From Alkaliphilus hydrothermalis (GTDB lineage: Bacteria; Bacillota; Clostridia; Peptostreptococcales; Natronincolaceae): a stretch of 64,000 nucleotides of DNA. The first letter of the stretch is position 1. Every line of letters starts with the position of its first letter. A program made the translations under genes and the position numbers. Below are positions 27,518-36,007 of this stretch, in pieces. Under the pieces are notes generated by a model that did not search any database, had not been told where the DNA came from, and saw only the letters and a list, made by a program, of their open reading frames with translations. The stretch spans positions 68,179 through 132,178 of the forward strand of contig NZ_JAFBEE010000007.1 of NCBI RefSeq assembly GCF_016908555.1. Direction: 5' to 3'.

Positions 27518-28666
27518 CTATTTATTTTTTGCAAATCTATCTACGATCATGGCAATCGCTCCATCACCAGTAACGTTGGCAGCAGTTCCAAAGCTATCCT
27601 GAGCTATATAGATTGCCATCATTAAGGCTAATTGAGCCTCACCAAATCCCAGCATAGTTTCTAGTAGACCAAGGGCCGCCATAATCGCTCCACCAGGCAC
27701 ACCAGGAGCTGCTACCATTGTGACTCCCAACATTAAAATAAAAGGCAGTACTTGCCCGAAGCTAAGGGTATTACCAGCTAAGAGCATTACAGCTATAGCG
27801 CAGGTAGTCAGGGTAATTGTACTACCTGCTAAATGTATCGTTGCACATAAGGGTACTGCAAATTCTGCTACTTCTTCTGAAACATCGTTGGCCTTAGTCT
27901 GTCTTACTGTAACAGGGATTGTCGCTGCTGAGGACTGAGTCCCAATAGCAGTAAAATAAGCTGGTAGCATATTTTTTAATGCCCTGATTGGGTTCTTACC
28001 AGTAATCCCACCAGCAAGTATGTACTGGAGTATAATATAGGATATATGAACAATTAATACTAACACAACAACTCTTCCAAATACTGATAAAGTGCTGGCA
28101 ACTTCGCCTGTATAAGCCATCTTAGCAAATACTCCCGCAATATATACAGGTAATAATGGAATAATGATCGTGGTAATTACTTTATTAATAATCTCCTGAA
28201 ATTCATTCATAAAGTTAAACATTGTCTTTCCTTTAATAGCCGCCATACCTAACCCGAGTAAGAAAGCTGTCACTAAAGCTGTCATAACACCCATAATGGC
28301 TGGCATCTCAATCGTAAAGAAGGGAGTGATGGTTACACCTGTTCCTGTGACTTCTGCACCCGTTGTGATAATCATAGGTAAAACAATAGAAGCTGCTAAA
28401 AAAGCTAAAATTCCTGCAGTGATGGTTGATAGATAGGCTAGCCCTGCAGTAATTCCTAGAAGTTTTCCAGCTTTACCACCAAGTTCTGCAATTCCAGGGG
28501 CTACGAAGCCAACGATCAGAAGTGGAATAATAAATCCTAAAAAATTACCAAAGATACCAGAAAAGGTTATCAATAGTCTTGTTAATGCCTCAATTCCTGT
28601 TGAACCAATAATAATACCAAACACAATACCAATTACTAATTTCGGTAATAAACCAATTTTTTTCAT
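27518..28666 (-). CDS. Dicarboxylate/amino acid:cation symporter (SDF family)
   Basis: 382 residues, about eight membrane segments plus re-entrant loops. The serine-rich loop AIGTQSSAATIPVTV and the later NVTGDGAIAMIVDRF are signatures of the GltP/DctA/SstT family, which takes up glutamate, aspartate, serine or C4 acids with Na+ or H+. The start is the ATG at 28666 after GGAGG. It is a single gene divergent from the hydrogenase-like gene. Confidence 0.92.
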   Translation of the reverse strand: MKKIGLLPKLVIGIVFGIIIGSTGIEALTRLLITFSGIFGNFLGFIIPLLIVGFVAPGIAELGGKAGKLLGITAGLAYLSTITAGILAFLAASIVLPMIITTGAEVTGTGVTITPFFTIEMPAIMGVMTALVTAFLLGLGMAAIKGKTMFNFMNEFQEIINKVITTIIIPLLPVYIAGVFAKMAYTGEVASTLSVFGRVVVLVLIVHISYIILQYILAGGITGKNPIRALKNMLPAYFTAIGTQSSAATIPVTVRQTKANDVSEEVAEFAVPLCATIHLAGSTITLTTCAIAVMLLAGNTLSFGQVLPFILMLGVTMVAAPGVPGGAIMAALGLLETMLGFGEAQLALMMAIYIAQDSFGTAANVTGDGAIAMIVDRFAKNK

Positions 28667-29024
28667 TTGATGTCCTCCGTTCATAGAATTTTATCATTTT
28701 ATTTTCACTTAAACGCTACAATAAACAATTGAATCATTAAATGTTCATTGTATCTAATAAGCCTTCTATACTATTATTTAACTTAGTAGAAATACCTATG
28801 CGTTCAAAATTTATGCAATTGTTAGATTGTAAATCTAGTTCATATGTTAGTTATTTATTTAACCAAGATTCTTTAATAAAGTGGATATATGTTTTTTATA
28901 TGTATGATATAATAGTTATATAAATAATTAAAATATTAAAATAATTTGAGTTTTGTTTACTTCTTGTTCATTGTATAATACTATTATATATTTTTATTTA
29001 TATTAGAAATTAGGAGGAATCCTC
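28667..29024. other. Divergent intergenic region
   Basis: 358 AT-rich bases between the symporter and the hydrogenase-like gene. A TATAAT at about 28974 could serve the + gene. The string GTTCATTGTAT occurs twice (near 28743 and 28966), possibly as an operator pair. A 60-codon open frame inside has no ribosome site and I do not call it. Confidence 0.4.
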
Positions 29025-30287
29025 ATGCATTCAAAAATCCACGCAATCGCTTTAGATCCTTCTAAATGTGTTGGATGTACAAATTGTCTTAAAAGATGCC
29101 CAACAGAAGCAATTCGGATCAAAGCAGGTCATTCTAAAATTGTTAAAGAAAGATGTATTAATTGCGGACAGTGTATTCAGGCTTGTCCTCGTCGCGCCCG
29201 CTATGGTCTAACTGATAATCTCCAGTCAATTACAGAATTTAAATATAAAATCGCCCTTGTGGATCCCGTTTTATATGGACAGTTCCACGATATTTATCAG
29301 CCATCACAAATCCTCAGCGCTATTCTTGCTCAGGGATTTGATGACTTTTTTGAAATTTCAAGAGGTGCAGATTTAATTACAGAGTTTACACAAGACTATA
29401 TTGCTAAAAATCCTGAATTTCCAATAATTTCTTCTTCCTGCCCCACTATTGTTCGATTGATTCAATTACGGTTTCCTAGTTTAATTAATCATATTTTACC
29501 TATTGATTCACCAGTTGAAATTTCAGCCCATTTAGCCCGTAAAAAAGCGATGGAACAACTGGGACTTACAGAAGAAGAAGTAGGCGTATTCTTTATTTCG
29601 CCATGTCCTGCAAGAATTTTTAGTTTTCAAAAGCCAGTGGGAATTAAAAAATCACGAATAAGTGGGACTTTCTCTATCAAATCTATTTTCCTTGATATTA
29701 GTAAAAGCATAAGTAAATCAACACCAGAACACGAGAACTTCTATCCCTCCTACAAAGGAATCGGATGGGCCAAATCAGGTGGTCAAAGTAAAGCCCTAGG
29801 GATTAAGGATTTCCTATCTGTTGATGGTATCCAAAATGTCATCAGTGTACTGGAGGAAATAGAATATCATAAGATAAATGATGTAGCATATATAGAATGC
29901 CATGCCTGTACAAATGGATGTCTAGGTGGTAGTCTTAATATAGAAAACTCCTTTGTGGCAAGAAATAGGATTCGTAAACTGGTAGATGAATATCAACATA
30001 CACAAATCAATGTTCCGCCCTTTAATCCCAATGAGTATATCCTTACAGAACCACTCCAGCCACTTCAAGTGACTAGGTTGGATGATGATATTGCAGTTGC
30101 GATAGCTAAAATGGAGCATCTTGAAAAGGTCTTAAAGACTCTACCAAACATCGATTGTGGTGCCTGCGGGTCCCCCTCATGTCGTGCTTTAGCGGAAGAT
30201 ATCGTTCAGGGTTACGGAGAACTAGGAGACTGTATCGTAATGCAAAATCGTCTAAAAATATCAGAGAAAACAGAAGATGTAGATTAG
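29025..30287 (+). CDS. [FeFe]-hydrogenase-like iron-sulfur protein (HydS-like)
   Basis: 420 residues. Two 4Fe-4S ferredoxin motifs (C15,18,21,25 and C44,47,50,54) lead into an Fe-hydrogenase large-subunit domain. Its H-cluster motifs are changed: SSSCP at 136-140 replaces TSCCP, so the proton-transfer Cys is Ser; SPC near 192-194; ECHACTNGC at 291-299 keeps both ligands. A C-terminal 4Fe-4S segment follows (C378, C381, C386, C403). Such proteins are usually low-activity or sensory hydrogenases, but this one lacks a PAS domain. The start follows TAGGAGG. It is 430 bases ahead of the rnf/nqr cluster, separated by an opposite-strand tRNA. Confidence 0.83.
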   Translation: MHSKIHAIALDPSKCVGCTNCLKRCPTEAIRIKAGHSKIVKERCINCGQCIQACPRRARYGLTDNLQSITEFKYKIALVDPVLYGQFHDIYQPSQILSAILAQGFDDFFEISRGADLITEFTQDYIAKNPEFPIISSSCPTIVRLIQLRFPSLINHILPIDSPVEISAHLARKKAMEQLGLTEEEVGVFFISPCPARIFSFQKPVGIKKSRISGTFSIKSIFLDISKSISKSTPEHENFYPSYKGIGWAKSGGQSKALGIKDFLSVDGIQNVISVLEEIEYHKINDVAYIECHACTNGCLGGSLNIENSFVARNRIRKLVDEYQHTQINVPPFNPNEYILTEPLQPLQVTRLDDDIAVAIAKMEHLEKVLKTLPNIDCGACGSPSCRALAEDIVQGYGELGDCIVMQNRLKISEKTEDVD

Positions 30288-30303
30288 ACTATGTCTTCTT
30301 TTT
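30270..30303 (+). terminator. Terminator of the hydrogenase-like gene
   Basis: GAAGA-TG-TAG pairs with CTA-TG-TCTTC, followed by TTTTTT; the 5' arm overlaps the stop codon. Confidence 0.7.
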
Positions 30304-30308
30304 TATTG

Positions 30309-30337
30309 CCACCGCAGCGTATAAAAATATGTAAGGG
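30309..30337. repeat. Fragment of the palindromic repeat found at 51999-52619
   Basis: CCACCGCAGCGTATA followed by ATATGTAAGGG matches the core of the long array units, including the apical inverted GCGTAT/ATATGT. It is a solo truncated copy. Confidence 0.5.
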
Positions 30338-30341
30338 TGCT

Positions 30342-30384
30342 AAAAAAAGAACTACCCTATCAATTTCTTGACAAGGCAGTTCTT
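30342..30384 (-). terminator. tRNA-Val terminator
   Basis: AAGAACTGCC pairs with GGTAGTTCTT (one G-T), then TTTTT on the minus strand. Confidence 0.8.
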
Positions 30385-30391
30385 CTTTTAT

Positions 30392-30467
30392 TGGTGGGCA
30401 ATAAGGGACTCGAACCCCTGACTTCCTCCACGTCAAGGAGACACTCTACCAGCTGAGTTAATTGCCC
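30392..30467 (-). tRNA. tRNA-Val(GAC)
   Basis: 76 bases with encoded CCA, acceptor GGGCAAT/ATTGCCC, anticodon loop TTGACGT, T-loop TTCGAGT. Single gene with its own promoter and terminator. Confidence 0.96.
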
Positions 30468-30503
30468 AAATTAAGTTTTAAAATAAATTAATGACGTAAG
30501 TTA

Positions 30504-30532
30504 ATATTAGCATCTTCCCTAGTAAATATCAA
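30504..30532 (-). promoter_or_regulatory. tRNA-Val promoter
   Basis: TTGATA, 17-base spacer, TAATAT on the minus strand, ~36 bases before the tRNA. Confidence 0.7.
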
Positions 30533-30719
30533 GAAAAAATTTTTCCTATATCAAGATTTTAATTACATTTTGCTGATTTCCAGCCATATGTATATAAAAT
30601 ATAGTTATTTTGGGGGTCTTAAATACTTCTCTTAATATTTTGTCCTATCAATCTCTGTTTTAGAAGAACTATGGTGGGTAAATATAGACAAATTGTTGCC
30701 ATAAAGGAGGTCAGTAAAA

Positions 30720-31664
30720 ATGGAAATAAAAACGAAAGATTTTTTTATGAAACAAAACCATATGAGGAAAATACTCATTAGCTTAATTCCTATCATACTA
30801 GGCGCTATCTATTTTTTTGGTTGGAGAACATTAGTCTTAATGTCAGTCGTTACCTCCTTCGGCATCCTGACAGAGTATGCCTTTAAAAGGAAACGAAACC
30901 AACCAGTATCGGAAGCCGTCATCGTCACCAGCATACTTTTTACCCTTACTTTACCTGTTTCAATTCCCTTTTGGGTGGCCATTGTTGGTATTATTTTTGG
31001 TGTCATCTTTGCCACAGAGGTCTTTGGAGGTTATGGTTTTAATGTATTTAACCCCGCCCTTGTAGCCCGTACTTTCCTTTATATTTGTTTTCCGCAATAC
31101 ATTACAGTTGCTTGGAATGCCCCATCTGCTGGATTTCCAGGGGGATTTGCCAGTTACATTACCCCAGCCATTGAAACAATTACTCAAGCTACACCACTAA
31201 AACAAACTGTACCAATCAGTCAGCTTTTCTGGGGCAATGTCAGTGGTTCTATGGGAGAAACCAGCGCATTTTTAATCATGATTGCTGCAATTATATTATT
31301 AGTTACCAAAGCAATTGACTGGCAGTTGTTGTTATCTCCACTTGTAGGGTTTATAGGTATGAGTGCTGTGTCTATCCTTATAGCACCAGCCAAAGCCCCC
31401 AGTATCCAATATGGACTTCTTTCCGGTGCTTTTCTAATGCTGGCGGTCTTCTTCGTCACCGATGGGAGTACTGCCCCCAAAACGGTTGAAGGTAAATGGA
31501 TTTATGGAATCCTAATAGGTACTATCACAGTAATCATACGGGTATTTGGTATATTTGTCGGTGGCGCTATGTTTGCTGTATTAATTATGAATACCTTTGT
31601 CCCCATAATGGATGAAGGAATAAAATATCTTAAAGAGCAACAAAGAAAGCAGGTGTCATTATGA
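30720..31664 (+). CDS. rnfD: RnfD/NqrB-type membrane subunit
   Basis: 314 residues, about nine membrane segments, the length of RnfD rather than the ~410 of NqrB. NVFNPALVARTFLY is the family core. The covalent-FMN threonine motif appears as TQATPL with T158, instead of SGATPL. It carries flavin and takes part in electron transfer coupled to Na+ or H+ transport. It heads a five-gene unit and overlaps the next gene by four bases. The start has AAGGAGG. Confidence 0.9.
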   Translation: MEIKTKDFFMKQNHMRKILISLIPIILGAIYFFGWRTLVLMSVVTSFGILTEYAFKRKRNQPVSEAVIVTSILFTLTLPVSIPFWVAIVGIIFGVIFATEVFGGYGFNVFNPALVARTFLYICFPQYITVAWNAPSAGFPGGFASYITPAIETITQATPLKQTVPISQLFWGNVSGSMGETSAFLIMIAAIILLVTKAIDWQLLLSPLVGFIGMSAVSILIAPAKAPSIQYGLLSGAFLMLAVFFVTDGSTAPKTVEGKWIYGILIGTITVIIRVFGIFVGGAMFAVLIMNTFVPIMDEGIKYLKEQQRKQVSL

Positions 31665-32272
31665 AGAAGATGAATACCACCTCAATCCTTTTCATGATTG
31701 TCATCACCGTCATATTTACTGGTGCATTAGCCTTTATCAATGAAGTAACAAAAGAGCAAATCGACCTTAATCAAGAGCTCAAAGAGCATAAATCAATGCT
31801 TTATGTCCTCAATATCCCCCTTGAGGATAAATCAGCTCTAGAGGTAAGTAACTTCCGTTCTGATTATATTAAAGAAGCAAATAAAAATGATCTATACTAT
31901 TACGAAGCCTTCGAAAACCATCAGCTTACTGCCTATATATTTCCTTTTCAAGGGGAGGCCGTATGGGGGACTTTAAAGGGACTCATCAGTCTTACTCCTG
32001 ACTTAAAAGAAGTACGGGGAATAGACTTCCTTTCCCACAGTGAAACCCCTGGTCTAGGAGGTAGGATTGACGAAAAACAATTTAAAGAACAATTCCGTGG
32101 CATTACCATTAATCCGCAACAACAAGATTCTAATTATATCAACTATCATCCACATCCAAATGCACAGATTGATGCCATCACTGGAGCTACAGGAACCTCC
32201 AATGCCGTAAAAAGAATTCTTAATAACAATCTTGAAATCATCATCAATGGAATGGAGGGTGAGCATCAATGA
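31661..32272 (+). CDS. rnfG: RnfG/NqrC-type flavoprotein subunit
   Basis: 203 residues. One N-terminal membrane anchor (~8-26), then an extracytoplasmic FMN-binding domain with HSETPGLGGRI and the flavinylation motif TGAT at 174-177 (DAITGATGTSNAV), T177 being the expected FMN-phosphoester residue. A FMN transferase (ApbE) is needed for this; none is in the window. It overlaps rnfD and rnfE by four bases each, a tightly coupled operon. Confidence 0.9.
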   Translation: MKKMNTTSILFMIVITVIFTGALAFINEVTKEQIDLNQELKEHKSMLYVLNIPLEDKSALEVSNFRSDYIKEANKNDLYYYEAFENHQLTAYIFPFQGEAVWGTLKGLISLTPDLKEVRGIDFLSHSETPGLGGRIDEKQFKEQFRGITINPQQQDSNYINYHPHPNAQIDAITGATGTSNAVKRILNNNLEIIINGMEGEHQ

Positions 32273-32901
32273 TGAAGCTAAAGGACATCAAAAATATTTT
32301 CTCCACAGGCATCTTCAATGATAATCCTGTATATCGTCAACTTCTTGGGATTTGCTCTGCCCTAGCCGTAACTAATCTTATGTTGAATTCCCTCGTGATG
32401 GGGCTTGGACTGGTCTTTGTAACTGCCTTTTCCAGTATGACGGTATCCATCATTAGACAATACATCCCACGACATATCCGCATGATGGTCCAAACCCTAA
32501 TTATATCAGCTTACGTAATCATCGTGGATATTGTTCTAAAGGCCTATTACCCTAGCATGAGTGAAGCCCTAGGCCCCTACGTAGGATTAATTATTACAAA
32601 CTGTATCATCATGGGTCGTTGTGAATCCTTTGCTCAAAAGAATTCCCCTATCCCCTCCTTTATAGATGGAGTAGCCAATGGTCTCGGATATACCTTTGTG
32701 CTACTATCTGTAGCCTTTTTTAGGGAGCTATTGGGCTTTGGGTCACTGTTTGGCATCCCCGTCCTTGGGGATTGGTGGGTAAGGTGGATCTTTATGATTA
32801 TGCCCCCAGGAGCCTTCTTCATGATGGCAATCCTCATCTGGGTAACAAATTCATTGTCTCCTGTCAAAGAAGAATCTACAGTTACTGGAGGTGGTCGTTA
32901 A
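32269..32901 (+). CDS. rnfE: RnfE/NqrD-type membrane subunit
   Basis: 210 residues, six membrane segments. Cysteines C29 (LLGICSALAV) and C112 (ITNCIIMGRCE) match those that, with two in the partner subunit, hold an intramembrane iron-sulfur centre in NqrD/NqrE. It shares a TAATG junction with rnfA: the stop and the next start overlap by one base. Subunit identity as RnfE/NqrD rather than RnfA rests on NNS-free N-terminus and gene order. Confidence 0.88.
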   Translation: MMKLKDIKNIFSTGIFNDNPVYRQLLGICSALAVTNLMLNSLVMGLGLVFVTAFSSMTVSIIRQYIPRHIRMMVQTLIISAYVIIVDIVLKAYYPSMSEALGPYVGLIITNCIIMGRCESFAQKNSPIPSFIDGVANGLGYTFVLLSVAFFRELLGFGSLFGIPVLGDWWVRWIFMIMPPGAFFMMAILIWVTNSLSPVKEESTVTGGGR

Positions 32902-33491
32902 TGTCAGACATCAATCCATTTTTTATCTTTTTTGCTTCAATATTTACCAGTAATATGGTATTAGCCAACTTTCTAGGGATGTGTTCCTTTATCGCCGTCT
33001 CTAGAGAAGTTAAAACCTCTCTCGGTTTAGGGCAAGCAGTCACCTTTGTCTTGACGGGTACTACGATTATTAACTATCTTATCTATCATTATATTTTAGT
33101 TCCCTTTAGACTGGAATATCTACGATTTATTGTTTTTATCATCACCATAGCTGCCTTTGTTCAACTTGTAGAGATGGTGTTGGAACGATACGTCCCAACC
33201 CTATACTATTCATTGGGAATCTTTCTTCCCCTCATTACAGTTAACTGTGCCATCCTAGGGGTTTCCCTCTTTATGGTAATCAGAGACTATAATTTTATTC
33301 AGTCCGTTGCTTTTGGTGTAGGCTCCGGCCTTGGATGGGCATTGGCAATCCTAGCAATGGCAGGAATCAGACAAAAATTGCAGGATGCCCCAGTTCCAAA
33401 AGGTCTTGAGGGACCGGGAATTACTTTAATTATTACTGGATTGATGGCCCTTGCCTTTATTGGCTTCTCGGGCATCGTAAAAATCCAATAA
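32901..33491 (+). CDS. rnfA: RnfA/NqrE-type membrane subunit
   Basis: 196 residues, six membrane segments in inverted topology relative to RnfE. C28 (NFLGMCSFIAV) and C116 (TVNCAILGVSLF) are the conserved pair. The true start is the ATG at 32901, preceded by GGAGG; the frame is open further upstream inside rnfE but that part is not coding. It is followed after 19 bases by nqrF. Confidence 0.9.
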   Translation: MSDINPFFIFFASIFTSNMVLANFLGMCSFIAVSREVKTSLGLGQAVTFVLTGTTIINYLIYHYILVPFRLEYLRFIVFIITIAAFVQLVEMVLERYVPTLYYSLGIFLPLITVNCAILGVSLFMVIRDYNFIQSVAFGVGSGLGWALAILAMAGIRQKLQDAPVPKGLEGPGITLIITGLMALAFIGFSGIVKIQ

Positions 33492-33510
33492 CATTAGGAG
33501 GTGTGGCTAA

Positions 33511-34620
33511 ATGAGTACTATTTTAATTACGATCGGAGTTATTACTGGAATAACAACACTGCTTGCCCTCCTATTGACCTTTGCTGATGCCTTTATTGCT
33601 GACTATGGAATAAAGAAGATTTTAATTAATAAAAACAAAGAGTTGGAGATAGAAGGAGGCAATACCCTCTTATCCACTTTAGTCAACGAGAAAATTTTTA
33701 TCCCCTCTGCCTGTGGCGGTAAGGGTAGTTGTGGCTATTGCAAATGTAAAGTAAATAGTGGTGGAGGACCTGTATTAGCTACTGAACTTCCCTATTTATC
33801 TAAAGGGGACAAAGAGAATAATATCCGTCTATCCTGCCAAATCAAGGTGAAGGAGGACATGGAGATTGAAATACCAGAGGAGCTATTTAACGTAAAGGCA
33901 TATAAGGGAGTCGTTGAGGAAATTGTAGATATCACCGACAAGATTAAATTTGTAAGGTTTAAAATTACCAGCAATGACCCCTCCACTATAGATTTCAATG
34001 CTGGTCAATATATTCAATTAACAGCTCCCCCTTACCCTAGTAGCCCAGAAGAAGTCTATCGAGCCTACTCAATTGCTTCAGCTACAAAAGATAAAAATCA
34101 TATAAACCTTTTAATCGGATATGTGGAGGATGGACTTTTAACCACTTATGTTCATCAACATTTAAATCAAGGGAGTTCTGTCAACTTCACTGGTCCCTAT
34201 GGTGATTTTTATTTGCAGGATACAGATGCCGAGATTGTCCTAGTGGCAGTAGGAACGGGTATGGCACCAATTCTAAGTATTCTCTATGAATTAATAGATC
34301 AAAAAAGCCAAAGAAAAGCTACCTTTTTCTTTGGGGCTAGGACGAAGTCCGATTTATTTATGTTGGAGGAAATGGATATATTTGAAAGAGAATTACCTAA
34401 TTTTAAATTTATCCCCACCCTCTCAAGACCTAATGCTGAAGAAGAATGGACTGGTGAAGTAGGTAGAGTAAATAATTCGATTGAAAAGATATTAGAATAT
34501 AGTGATGCTCCTAGGGAAGCTTATCTCTGTGGTAGTGCCCCCATGATTGATTCTACTGTTGATAGTCTATTGGCAAAGGGGATTAGGGAAGATAAGATAT
34601 ATTTTGATAAGTTTGATTAA
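33511..34620 (+). CDS. nqrF: NqrF-type NADH:flavin reductase subunit
   Basis: 369 residues. One membrane anchor (~5-28), a 2Fe-2S ferredoxin domain with C68, C74, C77 and C109, then a ferredoxin-reductase module: FAD motif RAYSIAS at 184-190 and NAD(P) motif GTGMAP at 248-253. In Na+-NQR this subunit accepts electrons from NADH. Here it stands with Rnf-type rnfDGEA genes and without nqrA, rnfB or rnfC, so it should be the electron entry of a minimal or hybrid complex. The start follows TAGGAGG. Confidence 0.92.
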   Translation: MSTILITIGVITGITTLLALLLTFADAFIADYGIKKILINKNKELEIEGGNTLLSTLVNEKIFIPSACGGKGSCGYCKCKVNSGGGPVLATELPYLSKGDKENNIRLSCQIKVKEDMEIEIPEELFNVKAYKGVVEEIVDITDKIKFVRFKITSNDPSTIDFNAGQYIQLTAPPYPSSPEEVYRAYSIASATKDKNHINLLIGYVEDGLLTTYVHQHLNQGSSVNFTGPYGDFYLQDTDAEIVLVAVGTGMAPILSILYELIDQKSQRKATFFFGARTKSDLFMLEEMDIFERELPNFKFIPTLSRPNAEEEWTGEVGRVNNSIEKILEYSDAPREAYLCGSAPMIDSTVDSLLAKGIREDKIYFDKFD

Positions 34621-34627
34621 ATTAAAG

Positions 34628-34666
34628 AACCCGTACATTAGAATGCATCTAAGGTACGGGTTTTTT
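34628..34666 (+). terminator. Terminator of the rnf/nqr operon
   Basis: Stem AACCCGTAC/GTACGGGTT followed by TTTT, eight bases past the nqrF stop. Confidence 0.88.
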
Positions 34667-34728
34667 GCTAGCTGGTTTTCCATTTACGAAAGATCCTAAA
34701 CTGTAGGATCTATACTTGCGATCAATTT

Positions 34729-35613
34729 TTATGCTCCTTCTGTTTCAACAATACTCTGGAAGCCTAACCCCTTACCCCATACGGTCATTACTGGTAATAG
34801 GTCAACAAATGCATTTTCGTCAATTCTGGAAATATACATTTTGATGAGGATGGCCTCCCTTGGAGTACATATGGACACAATCTTTCGCTTAGTTTCATTT
34901 GTGTATCCACCTTTGATATCATACAAGCTAATCCCTCTACGGATTTCGTTTATGATATAGGCTACTACTTCTTCATGGGCAGATGTAATAATCTCAATTT
35001 TTACTGTCTTCGATCCAAGTCCAAACATGACTGTATCCAGGGATTTGATAAAGACAATTTGAGTTAGAATGGCATATAGGGCTACAGTTCTATCAAATAA
35101 AATTCCTGATGTAATGATAATTAAGGTGTCTACACCTAAGATTACCTGACTCATACTCATGGTGGGCAGGATTTTTTTATGGATTACCTTTGCTATGGTG
35201 TCGGTCCCCCCCATAGAGAACCCCCTCTTTAAAATCAAGCCACATCCACTACCTGCTATGATTCCATAATAGATTGTCGCTAAGAATGTATCATTTTCAA
35301 TAAGGGGAGATGGATTCATCTCAAATAAAATTAATAATATCGGGAAAAGAATTGATAAAGTTATAATCTTATATGCTTCTCTCTTTCCAAATACCAAAAA
35401 CGCCAAAAGTAATACCAATAGGGATAATCCATAATATAGATAACTATAGTTTATCTTTAGCAACTGTTCTAATATAATAGATGTACCTGTAATCCCACCC
35501 GTCATTAATCCATTGGGCTTCAAGATAGATGTAATGGCAAAGGCCAATAACATGCAACCGATGGTAACAAATACGATATCTAATAACATTTTCTGCGTTT
35601 TATTTTCTGACAT
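34729..35613 (-). CDS. YitT-family membrane protein (DUF161/DUF2179)
   Basis: 294 residues. Five or six membrane segments (~10-180), including GGITGTSIILEQLLKINYSY and SGCGLILKRGFSMGGTDTIA, then the cytoplasmic DUF2179 domain (VAYIINEIRRGISLYDIKGG). The family is common in Firmicutes, its function unknown, possibly transport. Start after AAAGGAGG. No co-transcribed gene. Confidence 0.88.
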   Translation of the reverse strand: MSENKTQKMLLDIVFVTIGCMLLAFAITSILKPNGLMTGGITGTSIILEQLLKINYSYLYYGLSLLVLLLAFLVFGKREAYKIITLSILFPILLILFEMNPSPLIENDTFLATIYYGIIAGSGCGLILKRGFSMGGTDTIAKVIHKKILPTMSMSQVILGVDTLIIITSGILFDRTVALYAILTQIVFIKSLDTVMFGLGSKTVKIEIITSAHEEVVAYIINEIRRGISLYDIKGGYTNETKRKIVSICTPREAILIKMYISRIDENAFVDLLPVMTVWGKGLGFQSIVETEGA

Positions 35614-36007
35614 TTCAGTTAACCTCCTTTTTCTGTATCTCCTTCTGCTGTAAACCCACCATACTATCCTACTCCTTTTCGCTTACCATTACAATTATGT
35701 TTCTGTAAAAAAAGTTATTACTTTTCGTTAATATTGCTGATAATTTTGATTTCTTGTGGATGTATGGTTTTATGGATATTATTGGTAAATTAACTGTAAA
35801 AAAAGTAGCTGATGTAAGCCGATAGCTACTTTAGTTATTAGAATATTTAATTTTCCTATGCTTAATTTGTTTTAGTTATATATAAGGTGGTAATTATAAA
35901 GATTCTATAAAGATTATAAAGTGACCTTAATATAACACTTTTTATAGGATTTTTAGACGGATTAAATTTCGATTAGTTTGAATATAGCTCCTAAATCTAA
36001 AATTTGA
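35614..36007. other. Intergenic region
   Basis: 394 AT-rich bases. The 3' end of the TIM-barrel-type transcript ends at the hairpin 35798-35832. The rest should include the yitT promoter. No coding signal or known RNA seen. Confidence 0.6.
35798..35832 (-). terminator. Terminator of the TIM-barrel-like gene
   Basis: 9-bp stem AAAGTAGCT/AGCTACTTT followed by TTTT on the minus strand, about 175 bases past the stop. Confidence 0.65.

Noticed and set aside
28741..28923. A 60-codon frame upstream of the hydrogenase-like gene.
   Set aside because: No ribosome site, AT-rich, no family resemblance; better seen as intergenic.
28743..28976. Repeated GTTCATTGTAT as an operator pair.
   Set aside because: Two matches in an AT-rich 358-base region, same orientation, 220 bases apart; not enough to call.
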